The notes: generated by a model from the sequence alone, not told the origin. Counted from the stretch's first letter, positions 24,631 through 37,468 are shown. The stretch: 64,000 nucleotides of DNA from Chionoecetes opilio (GCA_016584305.1 JACEEZ010018558.1:50001-114000), one strand, 5' to 3'. Numbers and translations: made by a program.

Positions 24631-25349
24631 TGACAGGCGATAAGAGTTAACCTCTAGAGAGAAAGAGATTAACGTTCACCACTTCTCTAGTGAAAGAGAG
24701 ATTTTGAGGAAGGTCCCCTAGACAGACTTGTAGTGGTTTTAAACATTTTATTTTTGCTTTAGAGGGTGCACACAGATTGCCACTGAACACTAAACCCGCT
24801 AGGTTGTCGTTAGACCAAGGAGTGCTTGGCTCTGAGCTTTGCTCGATGGGTGATAGACGCAGGAGTATGTATGCCTCAAGCAGGAGGTGAGCCTTATCCC
24901 AAGATATTGAGGGTATGGAGTAAATCCGGTCGTGATTTTCCCTACGCACCTACGCCCAGGATTAGTGGGGGTAAAAGAAAATACCATTACAGACTAGAGG
25001 GACGAGTCCAGTCGCGACTCTATAGGGCTTCGGCCTTGACAAATAAGAGAAAGTGAGAAGGTTCTCATTTCAAGGGAGTGAAGGCATTACATTAAATACG
25101 TATTTCCCAAACTGGTCAAATCTACTCTGGGTGAGGGAAGTGATAAGTTAAGAATACATACTATCTCATTTTGTTGTAAATTTGTTGGAAGAATTGGAAT
25201 GTGCGGGATGAGAATATTTGTTTGTGAGTGATAGAAAATCCTAAAAAAATTTATATGAAATTTTGTGTGATGGATTTGATAATTTTTTTTTTAGTTAGAT
25301 ATCCGGTAGGATGCTTGATGAAGGACTGAGGCATAAGGAAATTTTTTTT
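24631..25349 (+). other. Untranslated 3' internal part of the LTR element
   Basis: Between the pol stop and the purine tract. Frames at 24647-24987 (minus) and 24826-25056 (plus) overlap one another and show no recognisable domain. An envelope-like gene was looked for and not seen. Confidence 0.4.
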
Positions 25350-25362
25350 GGGGGGGAAGAAG
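25350..25362 (+). promoter_or_regulatory. Polypurine tract
   Basis: GGGGGGGAAGAAG immediately before the 3' LTR (3 bases apart), as needed for plus-strand priming in an element oriented on the plus strand. Confidence 0.65.
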
Positions 25363-25365
25363 CTA

Positions 25366-26290
25366 TGTAACGCGAGAAATTACATTAATAGGGAAGAGAT
25401 GAAATAACACATAAGTATCAATAAGCTAACGAGGAATTTTCCTCCACGCCTCATTCTGAATCACTGGTTAGGCTTATATTTTAAACCAGTAGTAATTAAG
25501 ACACGTAGCGAAACGAGGTGAGAACGGGGATTCTAGGTTAGAATAATTTTAGAAGCAGCTCGACGTTCGTTGAGTTAAGTCGCCTGTGGGAAGGTGATAT
25601 TCTCGCCCTTGGTAAAGGTATGTTGTGAAATGTTTGTTAACTAGAGATGTAGACATGACTTACTGGTGATTCTTTTTGTTGACCAAGACTAATGAAGTGC
25701 ATTACTTAGGGTCCCAAGGTAGGATGCTGTTGGTGGACCAGGGGCCAAGCGCTCACAAATGAGCAGAGGGGGCAACCACAAACATGTCACAGCCAGCCGT
25801 GTGAGGACAGGAGAAAAGAAGGAAATTGAAAAATAAGTGAGAGGGAAACAGTTTGGAAGTGGGATAGACTACGTATACATTATATTAGGATAACGACTTG
25901 AGCATTACATGTGCGTATCGTTAAGGGGTAACAGTGAGACTGAAGTTACCAAAGTTAGTAAATTATATTAGGATAACGACTTGAGCATTACACGTGCGGA
26001 TCGCTAGGAGGGGAAAGGGAAAACTTAATATTAAGATAACTTATGATGTACACCAGTTGGGAAGTGAGACAGTAAAGAGTTGAATATATTATAATTAGAA
26101 ATATATTAACGAGTTATCATTCAGTTTCCAACATACATATTTTCTTAAATCTTTTATTTTTGTTCAATCATATATTTTTTTCCCACTTAATGTGGGTGGT
26201 GGCAGCGGAGTAACCAGGACTGTAGAGTACACTCCAAGGTGGGCACTACATAATGGTAACAAAGGTGAAGATGGTCAAAATGACATTACA
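25366..26290 (+). repeat. 3' LTR
   Basis: 925 bp, starting TGTAACGCGAGAAATTACAT and ending GACATTACA, collinear with the 5' LTR. It is followed by TGTGCAGGCAGTGTG, which resumes the host microsatellite. Confidence 0.82.
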
Positions 26291-26455
26291 TGTGCAGGCA
26301 GTGTGTGTGTAGGCAGTGTGTGTGTGTGTGTAGGCAGTGTGTGTGTGTGTAGGCAGTGCGTGTGTGTGTGTGTTGTGTGTGTGTAGGCAGTGTGTGTGTG
26401 TGCAGGCAGTGTGTGTGTGTGTGTGTGCAGACAGTGTGAGTGTGTGTGTGTGTGT
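26291..26455. repeat. GT microsatellite
   Basis: (TG)n interrupted by GTAGGCA or GCAGGCA every 15-30 bases. The left part of the same tract is at about 21829-21849, before the LTR element. The uninterrupted counterpart is at 36506-36755 in copy B. Confidence 0.85.
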
Positions 26456-26665
26456 ATTCATGTAGTTGTATTCATCTAGTTGTAATTTACAGGGCCTGAG
26501 CAACGCTCGTGTGGCCCGTCTCCATAACAACATGTTATCATTCGCTTAGTGGTTAGTGTTGGGGGAAGCCACCACCCCGGGAGGCGGGTCACAAACCCCG
26601 GCTAACACCCGGTACCCATTCACTGCTGGGTGGACAGGGGCTCGGGTTGTAAGGAGACCTACCTT
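26456..26665 (-). repeat. SINE-like repeat with microsatellite tail
   Basis: On the minus strand it reads ACCCGAGCCCCTGTCCACCC, AGCAGTGAATGGGTACC, GGGTTTGTGACCCGCCTCCC and then GATGAATACACACACAC. The AATGGGTACC core also occurs in the tRNA-headed SINE at 47455-47685, and the element runs into an AC repeat as SINE tails often do. A second copy is at 36756-36955. Confidence 0.5.
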
Positions 26666-26769
26666 GCTGCCTTTCTGGCCATGGCGCCTGCCGCTGTGAC
26701 GATATAAAGGGTTGCAATATAAAAGGTTGCCAGGCCCAGACTGCGCATGCGCGGAAAAGCGCAACCTTA
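26666..26769. other. Junction between copies A and B
   Basis: About 100 bp not shared with the other copy's borders: TTGCTGCCTTTCTGGCCATG, then GACTGCGCATGCGCGG, ending at the first B homology. Confidence 0.4.
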
Positions 26770-28978
26770 TTTATCGTTGTTACGTCAAGAATCCTTGAAT
26801 TGAATTTAAAAAAACTGACAAACAACTGATTACACTAGAATTACCCTAGATTATTGCATTACCCTAACCGCTACCCTAGACAGGGGTCTGAATACCCTAG
26901 TTTAGGGTATTTACCCCTAAAATGGAACAGCACGGCTATTTCTACGCTCCGAGGATTTACAATGATTGTTGATTATGATGGTTCTGCGGGAAAGTACATG
27001 CCTTTTAACTACTCCCCTAACCAAATGTTTTGAGTCAATTACGGTTATAAGGTGGCTTACAATGACACGTTGTGGAGAGAAGTATTAATAGGCTGCGGGC
27101 GATAGTTGTATGACAAGTGGAGAAAAAACGCTGTTGTTGTTCTTTTTCTTTTCAAAAATGCCATGTTGATATCCAATTGTCTAAGTATTCTAACCTACAC
27201 GTAGATGTTCTTAAAACTCTACAATAAAGAAAAAAACCCCAGAATATCTCTTGGTTGAGAATATAGGGGCATTGGAAGGTAAAAACTTTAATAGAACGTT
27301 TTTCTCCGTGTTCTATCTGTGGCGCTTGCATGGTTTTCCCTCTCGCGGCCTCTGTGTTGTCGTTGCATGTATTACCAAAGTAAAAATCTATGAGAAAGTT
27401 GATCTTTTCCCCCCCCCCCGATGGCACATTCAATTTTCCTGGGCGGCACAATTCCACTGTTATGCACTTGTTAGGAATGGACATTAATAGTCAGGAGCTA
27501 CTGAGTGCCAGGCCGGGAATGTCGCGGGGGAAACAACGGTCATTATTAGAGAGCGGAAAAAAATGTTGTTATTTTGGCCATTTTAGGTTTTTTTTATGTT
27601 ATGTATTTCAACAAAATATGCTGATAGAAAAAACATTAAAAATCGGGGTTTACTCAGTGCTTTATTTCCGTGAAAATGCAGGAAAAACAAAATCAGAAAG
27701 TAGAAAACAAAATCAGACAGCTGGCGGCCCATACTTATAGAGATTTAGTATTCGTCCTAACCCTTACGTCCCTTTAAACATCTTACGGCTGTAAACATCT
27801 TCGGTCTCTGAAGGTTCCTGCGGCCTAAACATCCTTACGGCCTAAAGTTGTGACAGACTAATTGGATCACGGCCGAAAAAAATTAGGCCTAATAGGACCC
27901 GAACTTACCTAACCTACCTGCCAGCGGCTGGCGCGTAGTTAAAATATATTTGAGAAATTCATATCTCAGGAAACGAGTGTTTTCCGAATGCAATTGCAAT
28001 ACAGTACACCAGTGTCTTGTATAGCAGAAGGCACTTCATATAACACATAGGTGTACTCGTAGTGAGTATGGTATGTTTTTCTTAGATAATCCAATATGTG
28101 TTTATTTTCTTATATTTACCAATGTGAATACAAACTGCATTAACGTACTGAACATACACCAAAATTAATAGAGAACAATTTACTGGTAAGGCATGTCGAG
28201 CCAACCCCTGCACTTGCGGAATATAAAACTGTTTTTCTTAGGTAATGGTTTTGTGCATTTATTGTAAAGTTATTTTCAAAGAACGAAAGTTAACCTATGT
28301 AAGATGAGACCCATGCAAGAAAAAGAAAAATACAGCAGCCCACAATTTTCCTGTCACACAACGTCCCTAACCTTTGGTAAATTTCTCATTGACACAACTA
28401 CATATTGTATCTCATACACAAAGATTTTTGCTTGGCAATTCTTCAACCTTAATAATTTAGTGCCTTATTTACAATGTTACCAATTAAATATGCCTCATAA
28501 ATCTTTCAGGTGTAGTAAAACCAGATTCTCCCCGCTCAGCAACTGGACGACTTATAGGAGCGGTTTTCGGACTTTCACCACCCTGTCCAGTCCCAGGCGG
28601 TGCAGGCTGGACTGATGCTGCGAAAATACATCGAGACGGCCCCGTCCCATCGTCGTTCTATTGGCTGGGGGATCAAGTGGACGAGTCCTACGTCCTGCAA
28701 GCTTTACACTCCCCCCCCCTAAAGGACACAACCACAAAAGGGTTATTAATTTGACCTAAGGTAATAAAGAATACCTCCTCGTTGGCATACGAGAGGTGAA
28801 ACCCCATGGTCATCAGTCTGTGTGATGATGAGAGCAGGTTATAAAGCACTGGACGAAAGAAAACAGTCCCATGCAACCAATAAGGCAAGACTTTCTCAAG
28901 GAAAGTCAAGTAACAGGATGGGACTATGAAAAAATTGAATAATGAAATATCATTTAATTTAACCGTCAACAACACTAT

Positions 28979-29586
28979 CTATAGTCTCGCCACTGCACTA
29001 AATGGTCGCAGGGTGACATATATTACGAGTTTTAGCATCACTACATACTTGTAATGTGCACTGAAGAGATTGTTGCACCAGTACGTAGTTCCATTATCTA
29101 CATAACACTATACATGTGGAAATTTCCACCAACACCCTCTCAATAATGGGTAGAGTGGTGGTTATGTTTCCCCTCCCTTGTGAGGGAGTTATTGTCCGCT
29201 CATCATAGGTGAGTTAGGATGTATATATAAGTTATAATGGTACGATGGGTATATTAATTAAGGTAAGTTAACCTCCCGCACTTCACCTGCGGACTCGATC
29301 ACGGCTACCACTTCGGATCACAGGACAGGCAGTATTAATCAAAAGCCACAGCGATTTCAACCCACTATCCCCCGATAAGGATCATAGTTAGTTGATAGGT
29401 GGGGTATGTTGTCGGGATGAGATAAACGATGGGTTTGATTAGGTAAGACCTCACATTAATTATATGCATGTGACATAAATTGCATACAAACATGTCTCAG
29501 TGACACATACAATTAAGTCTGTAGTGGATGCTAAAATTCGTAATATATGGCGCTGGTAACATTAGTACAGTGGCGACTTATAGCGT
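28979..29586. mobile_element. MITE-like family 1, interrupted copy (in B)
   Basis: CTATAGTCTCGCCACTGCAC at the left and AGTGGCGACTTATAGCG at the right are inverted ends. The inner halves ATTACGAGTTTTAGCATCAC (29023) and ATGCTAAAATTCGTAATATA (29529) are also inverted. A block of about 330 bp including CACCCTCTCAATAATGGGTA separates the halves, which suggests a nested insertion. Confidence 0.5.
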
Positions 29587-30509
29587 TGCTGACGGTACAT
29601 TAATTTTCCCAAGATGTGGTTTCAGCAAATTTGAATATTGGAATTTTTCGTGAATTTTTTTTAGTCTTATGGTCGGCCATCATGGTGTGTTCATGCTTTA
29701 TCAGCAGCACGAGAAGCCTCTGGTAGTCTTCCCCCGCTGATGTAGTGCGCATGCGCCCAGTTACTCTCCACACTGGGTCCAAGGTCGGTCCTGCTCTCGG
29801 CTAGCACCGGACTGGACTGGGCTAAACCGTTCCAGAATGCCTCGCCAAAACAGTGTTGTCCGCCCGGAATAGTCTCGTCCAAGACCGGCCAGAAACGGTC
29901 GCGGAAAAGCGCTATTAATAGCAGACATTCTGGGGAGGAGCAATGTGTAGTGTTCGGTTGGCTGCCACGGACAGGAACGAGCAGATCTGGTGGTACTGAA
30001 ATGCCAGGATCACTGCTGCTCCCCAAAGTATTGATGATAATAATGTACATATTTTGATGGACTCATCCGTCATAAATTCTTATTTCTCTGTATACATAAC
30101 TTGAATCACAATGTGAACCATTGGGTTACTTGTCCTTGCCTGACGCATAGGCTTCAAGTAGGAAGTGTATTGCATTTTTGTCACAAAAGCGGTTAATTAA
30201 TTGGTTCTGTAAGCGTTCTATGTGCTCTTGGTTTGATGCTTTTATATCTGTGTTTGGAGACTGAGACGGTGGTTTTGTTTGGGTGCAATGAACATCTAGT
30301 AGATGCAATTTTTCTTATTTCAACTTATTTACCATAATTCGACACTCTAAGCTTGAAAGTAATCGTCCACACATTTTTTCTTTGCCATAAATTATGTTGA
30401 AATGGGTCATTCAAAATACCTAATCCACAAAAAATTATTCCATTTTCACGCCTTATTTCCTAAAAAACATGACTTTTGTAAAAAGCGCGGGAAAAACAAC
30501 CAGGCACAT

Positions 30510-31110
30510 TCCAGCCGTGGCGCGAACTTGCTGGCGTACGGACACAAGAGCTCCAGCCCCGCCCGACACAAAACACACGGAGACTCTGAGAAAAATGTAG
30601 ACTTGGGGCAATTTGGGGTTGCTTTGGTATAATTTTTTGTGCGACACGGCCAATACCTTGCATCCTGCATGGCACGGCAAGAAAGCCGTGCCATTCCGAG
30701 AGCTTAGCACCCATTCACAACCCCCACGGCGACGATATATGTGTGCAGACCTTTGGAGCGACGGGGAATCGGCTGTAATAGCCAGGGTACTGCAGCCCTC
30801 TCATCTCGGTGGCCTTGCTACTACCCCGCCGCTCCCCGCCGCTTGCTGCCGCTGCACACAACTGCACACCCCCCCCCCATTATTATCGGTCGCCCCACAG
30901 TTTGCAAATGGGTGCTAAGCTCTCGTAAAGGCACAGCCCCCCCACGCGCACCCACACAGGATGTAAGTACATGCATGCACATCGCCACAAAAAATATATC
31001 AGAAACACCAAAATTTCCCCAAGTACTACATTTTCTCAGTCTCTCCGCGCATATGTATCAGGCCGGTACTGGGGAAGGGCTCCCTGTTGTGGACGTCGGC
31101 CGACCCATGG
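30510..31110. mobile_element. Foldback-type palindromic element (copy in B)
   Basis: Two arms of roughly 200 bp are inverted copies. In the left, GAGACTCTGAGAAAAATGTA, TTTTTTGTGCGACACGG and CCGAGAGCTTAGCACCCATT; in the right, the reverse complements near 31040 (TACATTTTCTCAGTCTCTCC), 30985 (CATCGCCACAAAAAATATAT) and 30908 (AATGGGTGCTAAGCTCTCG). The centre is GC-rich (30745-30885). No coding capacity is supported. Copies lie at 16085-16760 and, in reverse orientation, at 42425-43135. Confidence 0.65.
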
Positions 31111-32489
31111 TGATCTGCGTCGTCCTGTGATAAACAGTTGTGTTTGAGAGCACGGGGATTTACAGTTTTGAAGGCGGATCAGTTAAAAACGGGTCGCCCC
31201 CCCCCACTGGATGCCAAAATGTGACAACATATTGTTTATATACTCATCATGCTATATTTTTGACTGAATAAACAGGAATGATGAAATGTCTGGACGACTT
31301 TAAGCATAAACCTACAAATTTAGAAGTTAGCATCGCGAATCCTTAATATTCATTGCAATATGTGAATATGTTGCAAAATCTTGATATACTTATCTCTAGA
31401 TATATTAAATTTTGTTTAATATCTTCTTATTAAGCTTCCACCGTCTTTTAAAAAATATTCGCTAAATTGAGTTAGCGGGTTATTATTGCTATGGTTTAAT
31501 AAGTCACGACTATTCAATTTTTGAAAAGTTGATTTTTGTGAGCCTACTTAGTTGCTTTATTTGAACTATACCATTGACCATCAACAGTCAGGTGGAAGAT
31601 TCCGCTCTACTAGAAGCAGGTGCAGCCCCACTGCTGGACTCAACACTTGTTGAAAAACGCCCGGGGGGGGGGCGAGACCAAGCTGCGGGCATGTTCCTCG
31701 AGTTCCATCCTCTTTGACGAGGGTCAGGCAGAGCACCTGAGGAAACAAGAGGAAGCTTGAGTTAGAAATTTTGGAAAGAAAAACTGCTGCTTGCCCAAGC
31801 AAAGAGAAGGGCAGAGACGGCCAGGGAGAGGGTAGAGACAGCCAAAGCCAGTGGAAGAGCTTTCCTTACTGTGTAAACGAAAGAGATCTAACTAAAGGAC
31901 CCTTGTCACATGATTTTCTTATATATTTTTGTTGTAAGATTCATTTGTGTATTTATTAGTCATCATTATTGATGCATATTATTAAAAAAAAAATGTGTGT
32001 GTGGGGTGTGTGGTGTGTGTAATAGACTAACATTGGGTGTTGTGAGCTCGATCTGCCGTCTGGTGGCCAATGAACTATTGAGCCAATGTATATCGTCTAT
32101 AATCGTCAATGAGCCATTTCAGCCACTGCATGAATATCGTCCCATTAATAGTGGCGGTAGCGAATAAAAAACTGAGCTTTGGTAGACTGAAAAATGAGCC
32201 GACTTTAGTGGCATCATCCATAACAAAAGAAGTATTGAGGGTTAGAGTTGCACTGTCCCTCCATTGAGGAGAGAGTTGCAGCCAGGACCAGCCATGCCAT
32301 TCAGCAATGGTCTTTTGTTTAACTCTTGCCTCAAACGATGAGGCACGTCAAAGAAAGTAGGTCCTTTTCCTGTATCTGCAGGAATCTCAAGATAAAGGCT
32401 TAAAGCTAAAGTAAAGGTATATTTGTTAGCAATATAGTTTCAAGCATTGTAAGGAATTCAATATTAAACTTCATCTGTTATTTTTTTTT

Positions 32490-32505
32490 TTCTCTCTCTC
32501 TTCGA

Positions 32506-32585
<80 letters not shown>

Positions 32586-32685
32586 CCTCTCTCTCTCTCT
32601 CTCTTCTCTCTCTCTTCCCCTCTACTCTTCTCTCTCTCTCTCTCTCTCCTCCTCTCTCTCTCTCTATCTATCTCTCTTAGCATGG
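32490..32685. repeat. (CT)n microsatellite
   Basis: About 195 bp of CT repeats with a few CC or TT interruptions. The minus-strand frame through it codes only Arg-Glu repeats and is not a gene. Confidence 0.95.
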
Positions 32686-33419
32686 CTGGTCACAATGAGT
32701 TACGTGTTACTGGGAGATGGTTGCTAAATTACTTAATGGCGTGGAGATTTGGTATATCCTCTGCACGATGTGGTGGATGGTGCGAGCTTGTCAGTGAGAC
32801 CATCACTTAAAAAAATAACAGAATTCATAATGTATATATTCCTGTAATAGCAACATCATTTATCAAATGGACGGTTGTAGCACTTACATGTCCGTAGTGA
32901 AGGTTTCACATAGGCATCCCCTGTTAGCGCACACCTCGCAGCATCGGTCCAGCAGCATGGGGTGGTTCGTACTGGTGGTGGGACTGGTTGGTGGTGGTTG
33001 AGGGTATGTGGAGGCTCGTCGTCCTCGGTCACAATTCCTGTCCCCCTTCCTCAGGGACAAAGGTCTCTATCTTTGCATAGGGTTATGCCGAAAAGATTAT
33101 GATCTTATTAGTTGGAAGGCGCCGCAGCTGCGGGTTATTGACGCTGCTTACATAAGATACAGTAAAAAGTAATATTAAAAAAACTAATTTTAAGATAGAA
33201 TAAAAATATTCTAAAATAACAAATATATAAGAACAATAGTACATTAAAAAACAATAAGTTAATGTTAAATCATCATAAACTTGTTGAGAAAGGCCGCCCT
33301 CTCAATAAAGGTAGGGACTTCATTATCCCGGAGCATAGACCACTGTATACACTGGACTGCGCACGGAAATATCGGCGGTCGCACAAAGGGGCTGAAGTCG
33401 GAGGGCCGCTCGGATCATA

Positions 33420-33437
33420 TCTAATAGATATATATTG

Positions 33438-33468
<31 letters not shown>

Positions 33469-33515
33469 ATCTAATTATATATATATATATATATATAATA
33501 TATACGGATCATATA
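33420..33515. repeat. (TA)n microsatellite
   Basis: AT/TA dinucleotide repeats with GATATC interruptions. The matching place in copy A (18928-18967) is a T run followed by an A run. Confidence 0.9.
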
Positions 33516-36505
33516 GACTGGTTATCAGATATATGATACTACTGTTAATCTTCATAAATGTGTGTTCAAATATTATCAAATAAAACACAGTAAAACACGC
33601 TAAACGCAAATGCCTTACGAGGACTGAAAGAAAATATGCTTTGAACTTAATATTCACTTCAACTCTTCGCCATTTAAACTTTGCGATTCAACTTTTATCA
33701 TGAAGGGTATCAATAGAAGCGCAATTTATTAGCTTTCCATTGCTAATTTTGTTATCTGATAAATTAATAGAACATGCATGCAAGAGGGACGATACGGAGT
33801 TAGGAAGGTAGACGTATACATCATTACCGAAGGTAAAAATCTTGGTGTTGGTGACAGTCAGGGTTAGGCAGCTTGACAGCAGGTTCTGTGACAGAGGAAG
33901 GGATGCGCATGAAGTTCGGTGGAGTTACCCAGGGAAGGGGCTAGGTTATGTAGTGACAAGATAGTTGAGTGCATGGCGCGACCAGGGAAAAAGCCCATCG
34001 TAGGACTGAGCGCTTGGGGGAAATGATGTTGAGTAGTGAATGATGCAATATTAAGTTTTTGAGCAATATAATAAGTTTTTGAGCAATATATTAAGTTGTT
34101 TTTGAGCAACTATAAGTTTTGAGCAATATATTAAGTTTTTGAAGGTGGGCAATATATAAATTTTGAGCAATATATTAAGTTTTTGAGACGACGAATTGCG
34201 ATTCATGGACCTGCCCCATCACACATCAGGAACAAACTCCAACCGCTTGATAGTGTGTGTTTAGGGCCATTAAGAACTTCTATTAATCAGGATTAAATGC
34301 ATGAGCTTCAACACCCAGGGCGTTGTGTTTCACTCTAGATCTACCCGCTACTATGTCCCGTGTTATAACTATGCCTACAGATAAGAAAAAAGAGGAAACT
34401 CACGAAAACAGTGATGGATGTCTGCAAGGCGTACGGTATATGGAGAGTCTGTGTCCCTTTTGTGCTTCATCTGTGTCATAGTAGGGCTATAGAAATGAAT
34501 AAATTACCAAAAAATATCACCAGAGTAAGCGACCAACCAATAAGGTCGCAATCTAGTGTTTATTGTCTGAGTGTCTTAAATTAGAGAGATAGGGAACTCG
34601 AAATGCCAGGGAGTCGCTGGCAGTTTTAACTCACTTTTTGATAATAAGTTGGTCTACTGGAAAACACAATATGGGCTTATTCCACTTGCACTTAAAACAC
34701 ATAAGTATAATATAAGAACGAGTTTCTTCTATATGTATTTATTGTATAGAGCTGATTCTGTAAAACATTGTATATAACCAAGAACCAAAGGGAGGTTATA
34801 GTTGAGGAGGCGAGGCTCAATGCGACTCTATGATATTATATAGTCAATAACGAATGTTAGAAGTTATCTATACCTAGGCAGTCATATTTTCCTTGTTATA
34901 TGTGTATCAATCAGATAGAAAGCCTGGAAAGTGCATGAGTCGACGCGTGAAGTCGTAATGTTTGATCAATCTGCCCGCCACAATCTCCCCGACCACCACT
35001 CCCCGCCGCGGTGTGTCGCCTCCACAATTATAACCTACGTTGTAGCAGCAACAAGGCCGATTCGGCATTCTTTATTCTTCGTTTTTCCAAGGCATTGCTT
35101 AATTGTATTTTGACAAGCGTTTGCAGACGCAGCAGGACTGTCTTAGGAAAACCAGTCGTGAAACATCGCCCAACTTTACTATGCCACAAATACATAGTAA
35201 AAAATATATTAAGCTTTGCACTCGAGGCGAGAACTTTGCATTAAATTGCTTAATATAGAACGTTCCCATCGTAATTGCCATGTCGTCCCATATAATTAGT
35301 AGAAAACAACAGAAGAAATATATTTTTTGGTATTCAGATGCGGGTGCATCAACGTTATCGCGAAATTAATTTATGAAAATATTAGCGCGGAGCCCAAAAA
35401 CAGTAGACCAACCTTTGAGTTTAATAAAACTGCCAGCGACCACTGGCATTTCTCGGTTTCAGATCATTGGAATTCCCGCCGTCGTCAGTCGCCCGAAAAA
35501 AGAAAAAAAAGTAGGGAAATTGTTAAACCGTATATACTTGCAGCTACAAAGCATAAAAACAAGCTGAAAAAGGGTAGATTATACAGTCATGATATAAACT
35601 ATTGTGATTATCTTCAGTGGCACAGACACAGCAGTAGTGATGCTATCATTCCTTATATATCGTCGGCTGCGACTAGTGCAGCTGGCGTACTATAGTGTTT
35701 ATCGACGGTAATTACATCCTGCAATAATAATAATGAATTAACAGACTAGGGATATAAAAACTTTGATATATTTATACTACAACCTGCTACAACCAGAGCT
35801 ACTACTGGCATGAGAGATTTTCCCACAAAAAAACCACCACCACCACCACAATTCCCACAAAAATGTTCCCACAAAACCTGCATAAGGTGGCGGCCACCAT
35901 CTGTTAAATCCAATAAGACTATAATAGTAAGAAATAACATTATGACTCTGATCCCTTATGAACAGTGGATATGGGAGGAGGAAAAATCATAAAGACTAAA
36001 TTGATTATCTTGATTTGAATCACTCTAGTCCTAGTGGGAAGTTAAATAGCGGGAAGGGGCGGCCATTTTGGAAGAAATCAATAAGTTTATATTCCTATGT
36101 ATAAAGAGATGGAGGTTGTTCCTTACGGAAAATTTAATATAGAGAAAGGGGAAATAGCCGAATTACAATTACGATTAAACCACAGTTTGATGATTACGGA
36201 ACAACGTACGCAGGATTACAAGGGATTTACGGTGCTATTAAGGGACTATTAAAGAGGTCAATAAGGGAGGATTTAAGGCTAGGAGAGCGACTGCCAATGG
36301 TCGATGTAATTAATATAGTCTTCCTAACCTGTATTCAAAGAAAAGGCAACCCTTATAGAAAAACGTCAATATTTAACACAGACTCTAGTATTCTTCATGG
36401 AGTGGACATAAGGTATCTATGACTTCTTAGAAAAGTCAGCATTTTAATCCTTATTAATGTATATATAGGATGCAGCCTAGCAAAATATACTACTATGCTG
36501 GGACG

Positions 36506-36755
36506 GTGTGTGTGTGTGTGGTGTGTCCAGGCGTGTGTTTGTACGTGTGTGTGTGTGTGCAGGCCAATTGTGTGGGTGTGTGTGTGTTGTGTGTGTAGGC
36601 ACAGTGTGTGTGGTGTGGGTAGGCCCAGTGTGTGTGTGTGTGTGTGTAGCAGTGCGTGTGTGTGTGTGTGTGTGTGTGTAGGCAGTGTGGTGTGTGCAGG
36701 CAGTGTGTGTGTGTGTGTGCAACAGTGTGAGTGTGTGTGTTGTGTCGTGTGTGTA
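36506..36755. repeat. (GT)n microsatellite, uninterrupted counterpart of the LTR insertion site
   Basis: GT repeats broken by GCAGGC or GTAGGC strings, flanked left by CTACTATGCTGGGACG and right by SINE-like sequence, exactly the flanks of the LTR element in copy A. Confidence 0.9.
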
Positions 36756-36955
36756 TTCAGTCTAGTTGTATTTTACAGGGGCCTGAGCAAGACCGTGTGG
36801 CCCCGTCTCCATAACAAAAATGGTTTATCATTCCTGATTAGTGAGTTAGTGTTGGGGGAAGCCACCACCCGGGAGGCGGGTCACAAACCCCGGCTAACAC
36901 CCCACACCCATTCACTGCGGCGTGGACAGGGGCTCGGGTTTTAAGGAGTACCTAC

Positions 36956-37155
36956 TTAAGTTTTTAAGAGTTTTAGGAGTAAATTGGGGTGCAGGGAGTG
37001 TCTCTGCTCAGTTTTCTGTACCCACGCAAACGAGTATGGAAAATAAGTGGGGCGGAGCTTAAATAAGTATAATTCTACATTGTAGTAGGCACAAAATACG
37101 CCTTATAGATAATGTATATATATATATTATATCTATAGATATATATATAAATATA

Positions 37156-37194
<39 letters not shown>

Positions 37195-37421
37195 TATTAT
37201 ATATATATCTAAATTTAAAGTAATATAATAATTATGGTATATACAGCTTTTGAGAGAGAGAGTATATACAATCAAATAGTTAGTAGTAGTTAGTATAAGT
37301 AATGGTAGTAGTAGCTTATAGTAATAGTATAAATTAGTTAATAGCTAGAATCGTAGTAGTAGAAATAATAGTAATAGTAGCCAGTAGTCTCTCTCTCTTC
37401 TCTCTCTCCTCTCTCTCTCTC

Positions 37422-37468
<47 letters not shown>

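Larger units (their letters stand above)
21850..26290 (+). mobile_element. Gypsy-like LTR retrotransposon with an inverted internal block
   Basis: Two direct repeats of 923 and 925 bp (21850-22772, 25366-26290) both start TGTAACGCG and end CATTACA. TGGTGATAGCGGTGGGATT, which fits the complement of a tRNA-Leu 3' end, follows the left LTR after three bases. A purine run (GGGGGGGAAGAAG, 25350-25362) precedes the right LTR. These signs set the element on the plus strand. The element is flanked by TGTG inside a GT microsatellite and is absent from copy B, which gives an empty site. The gag-protease-pol start sequences (22797-24430) lie on the minus strand, while the pol C-terminus (24448-24630) lies on the plus strand. 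RT, RNase H and most of the integrase are missing, so it is not autonomous. Confidence 0.8.
12795..26665 (+). repeat. Duplication copy A (about 9.4 kb plus an LTR element insert)
   Basis: Collinear with 26770-36955 along its whole length, for example AGGGGTCTGCAATACCCTAG (12903) against AGGGGTCTGAATACCCTAG (26883), and the block at 17640-17850 against 32050-32300. Copy A differs from B by very frequent small changes, many of which turn mixed sequence into homopolymers. For instance a TA microsatellite in B (33430-33500) corresponds to a T run followed by an A run in A (18930-18965). No gene was recognised in either copy. The long frames in A (16099-16815 and others) are not preserved in B. 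Confidence 0.75.
26770..36955 (+). repeat. Duplication copy B (about 10.2 kb)
   Basis: Collinear partner of copy A without the LTR retrotransposon. It contains family-1 MITE sequence (28979-29586), the foldback element (30510-31110), (CT)n (32490-32685), (TA)n (33430-33500), an AATATATTAAGTTTTTGAGC repeat block (34050-34185) and the GT tract. Compared with A it keeps mixed-sequence detail but carries many single-base additions. No gene recognised. Confidence 0.75.

Noticed and set aside
24647..25056. Possible envelope gene of the LTR element
   Set aside because: Overlapping frames on both strands, no signal peptide, no membrane segment and no known motif.
26246..26533. His/Thr-rich frame
   Set aside because: It is an AC/GT microsatellite translation. 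The same kind occurs at 36477-36944.
26860..26920. Telomere-like CCTAA strings (ACCCTAACCGCTACCCTAGAC)
   Set aside because: Only a few irregular copies. The same place in copy A lacks them, and there is no array.
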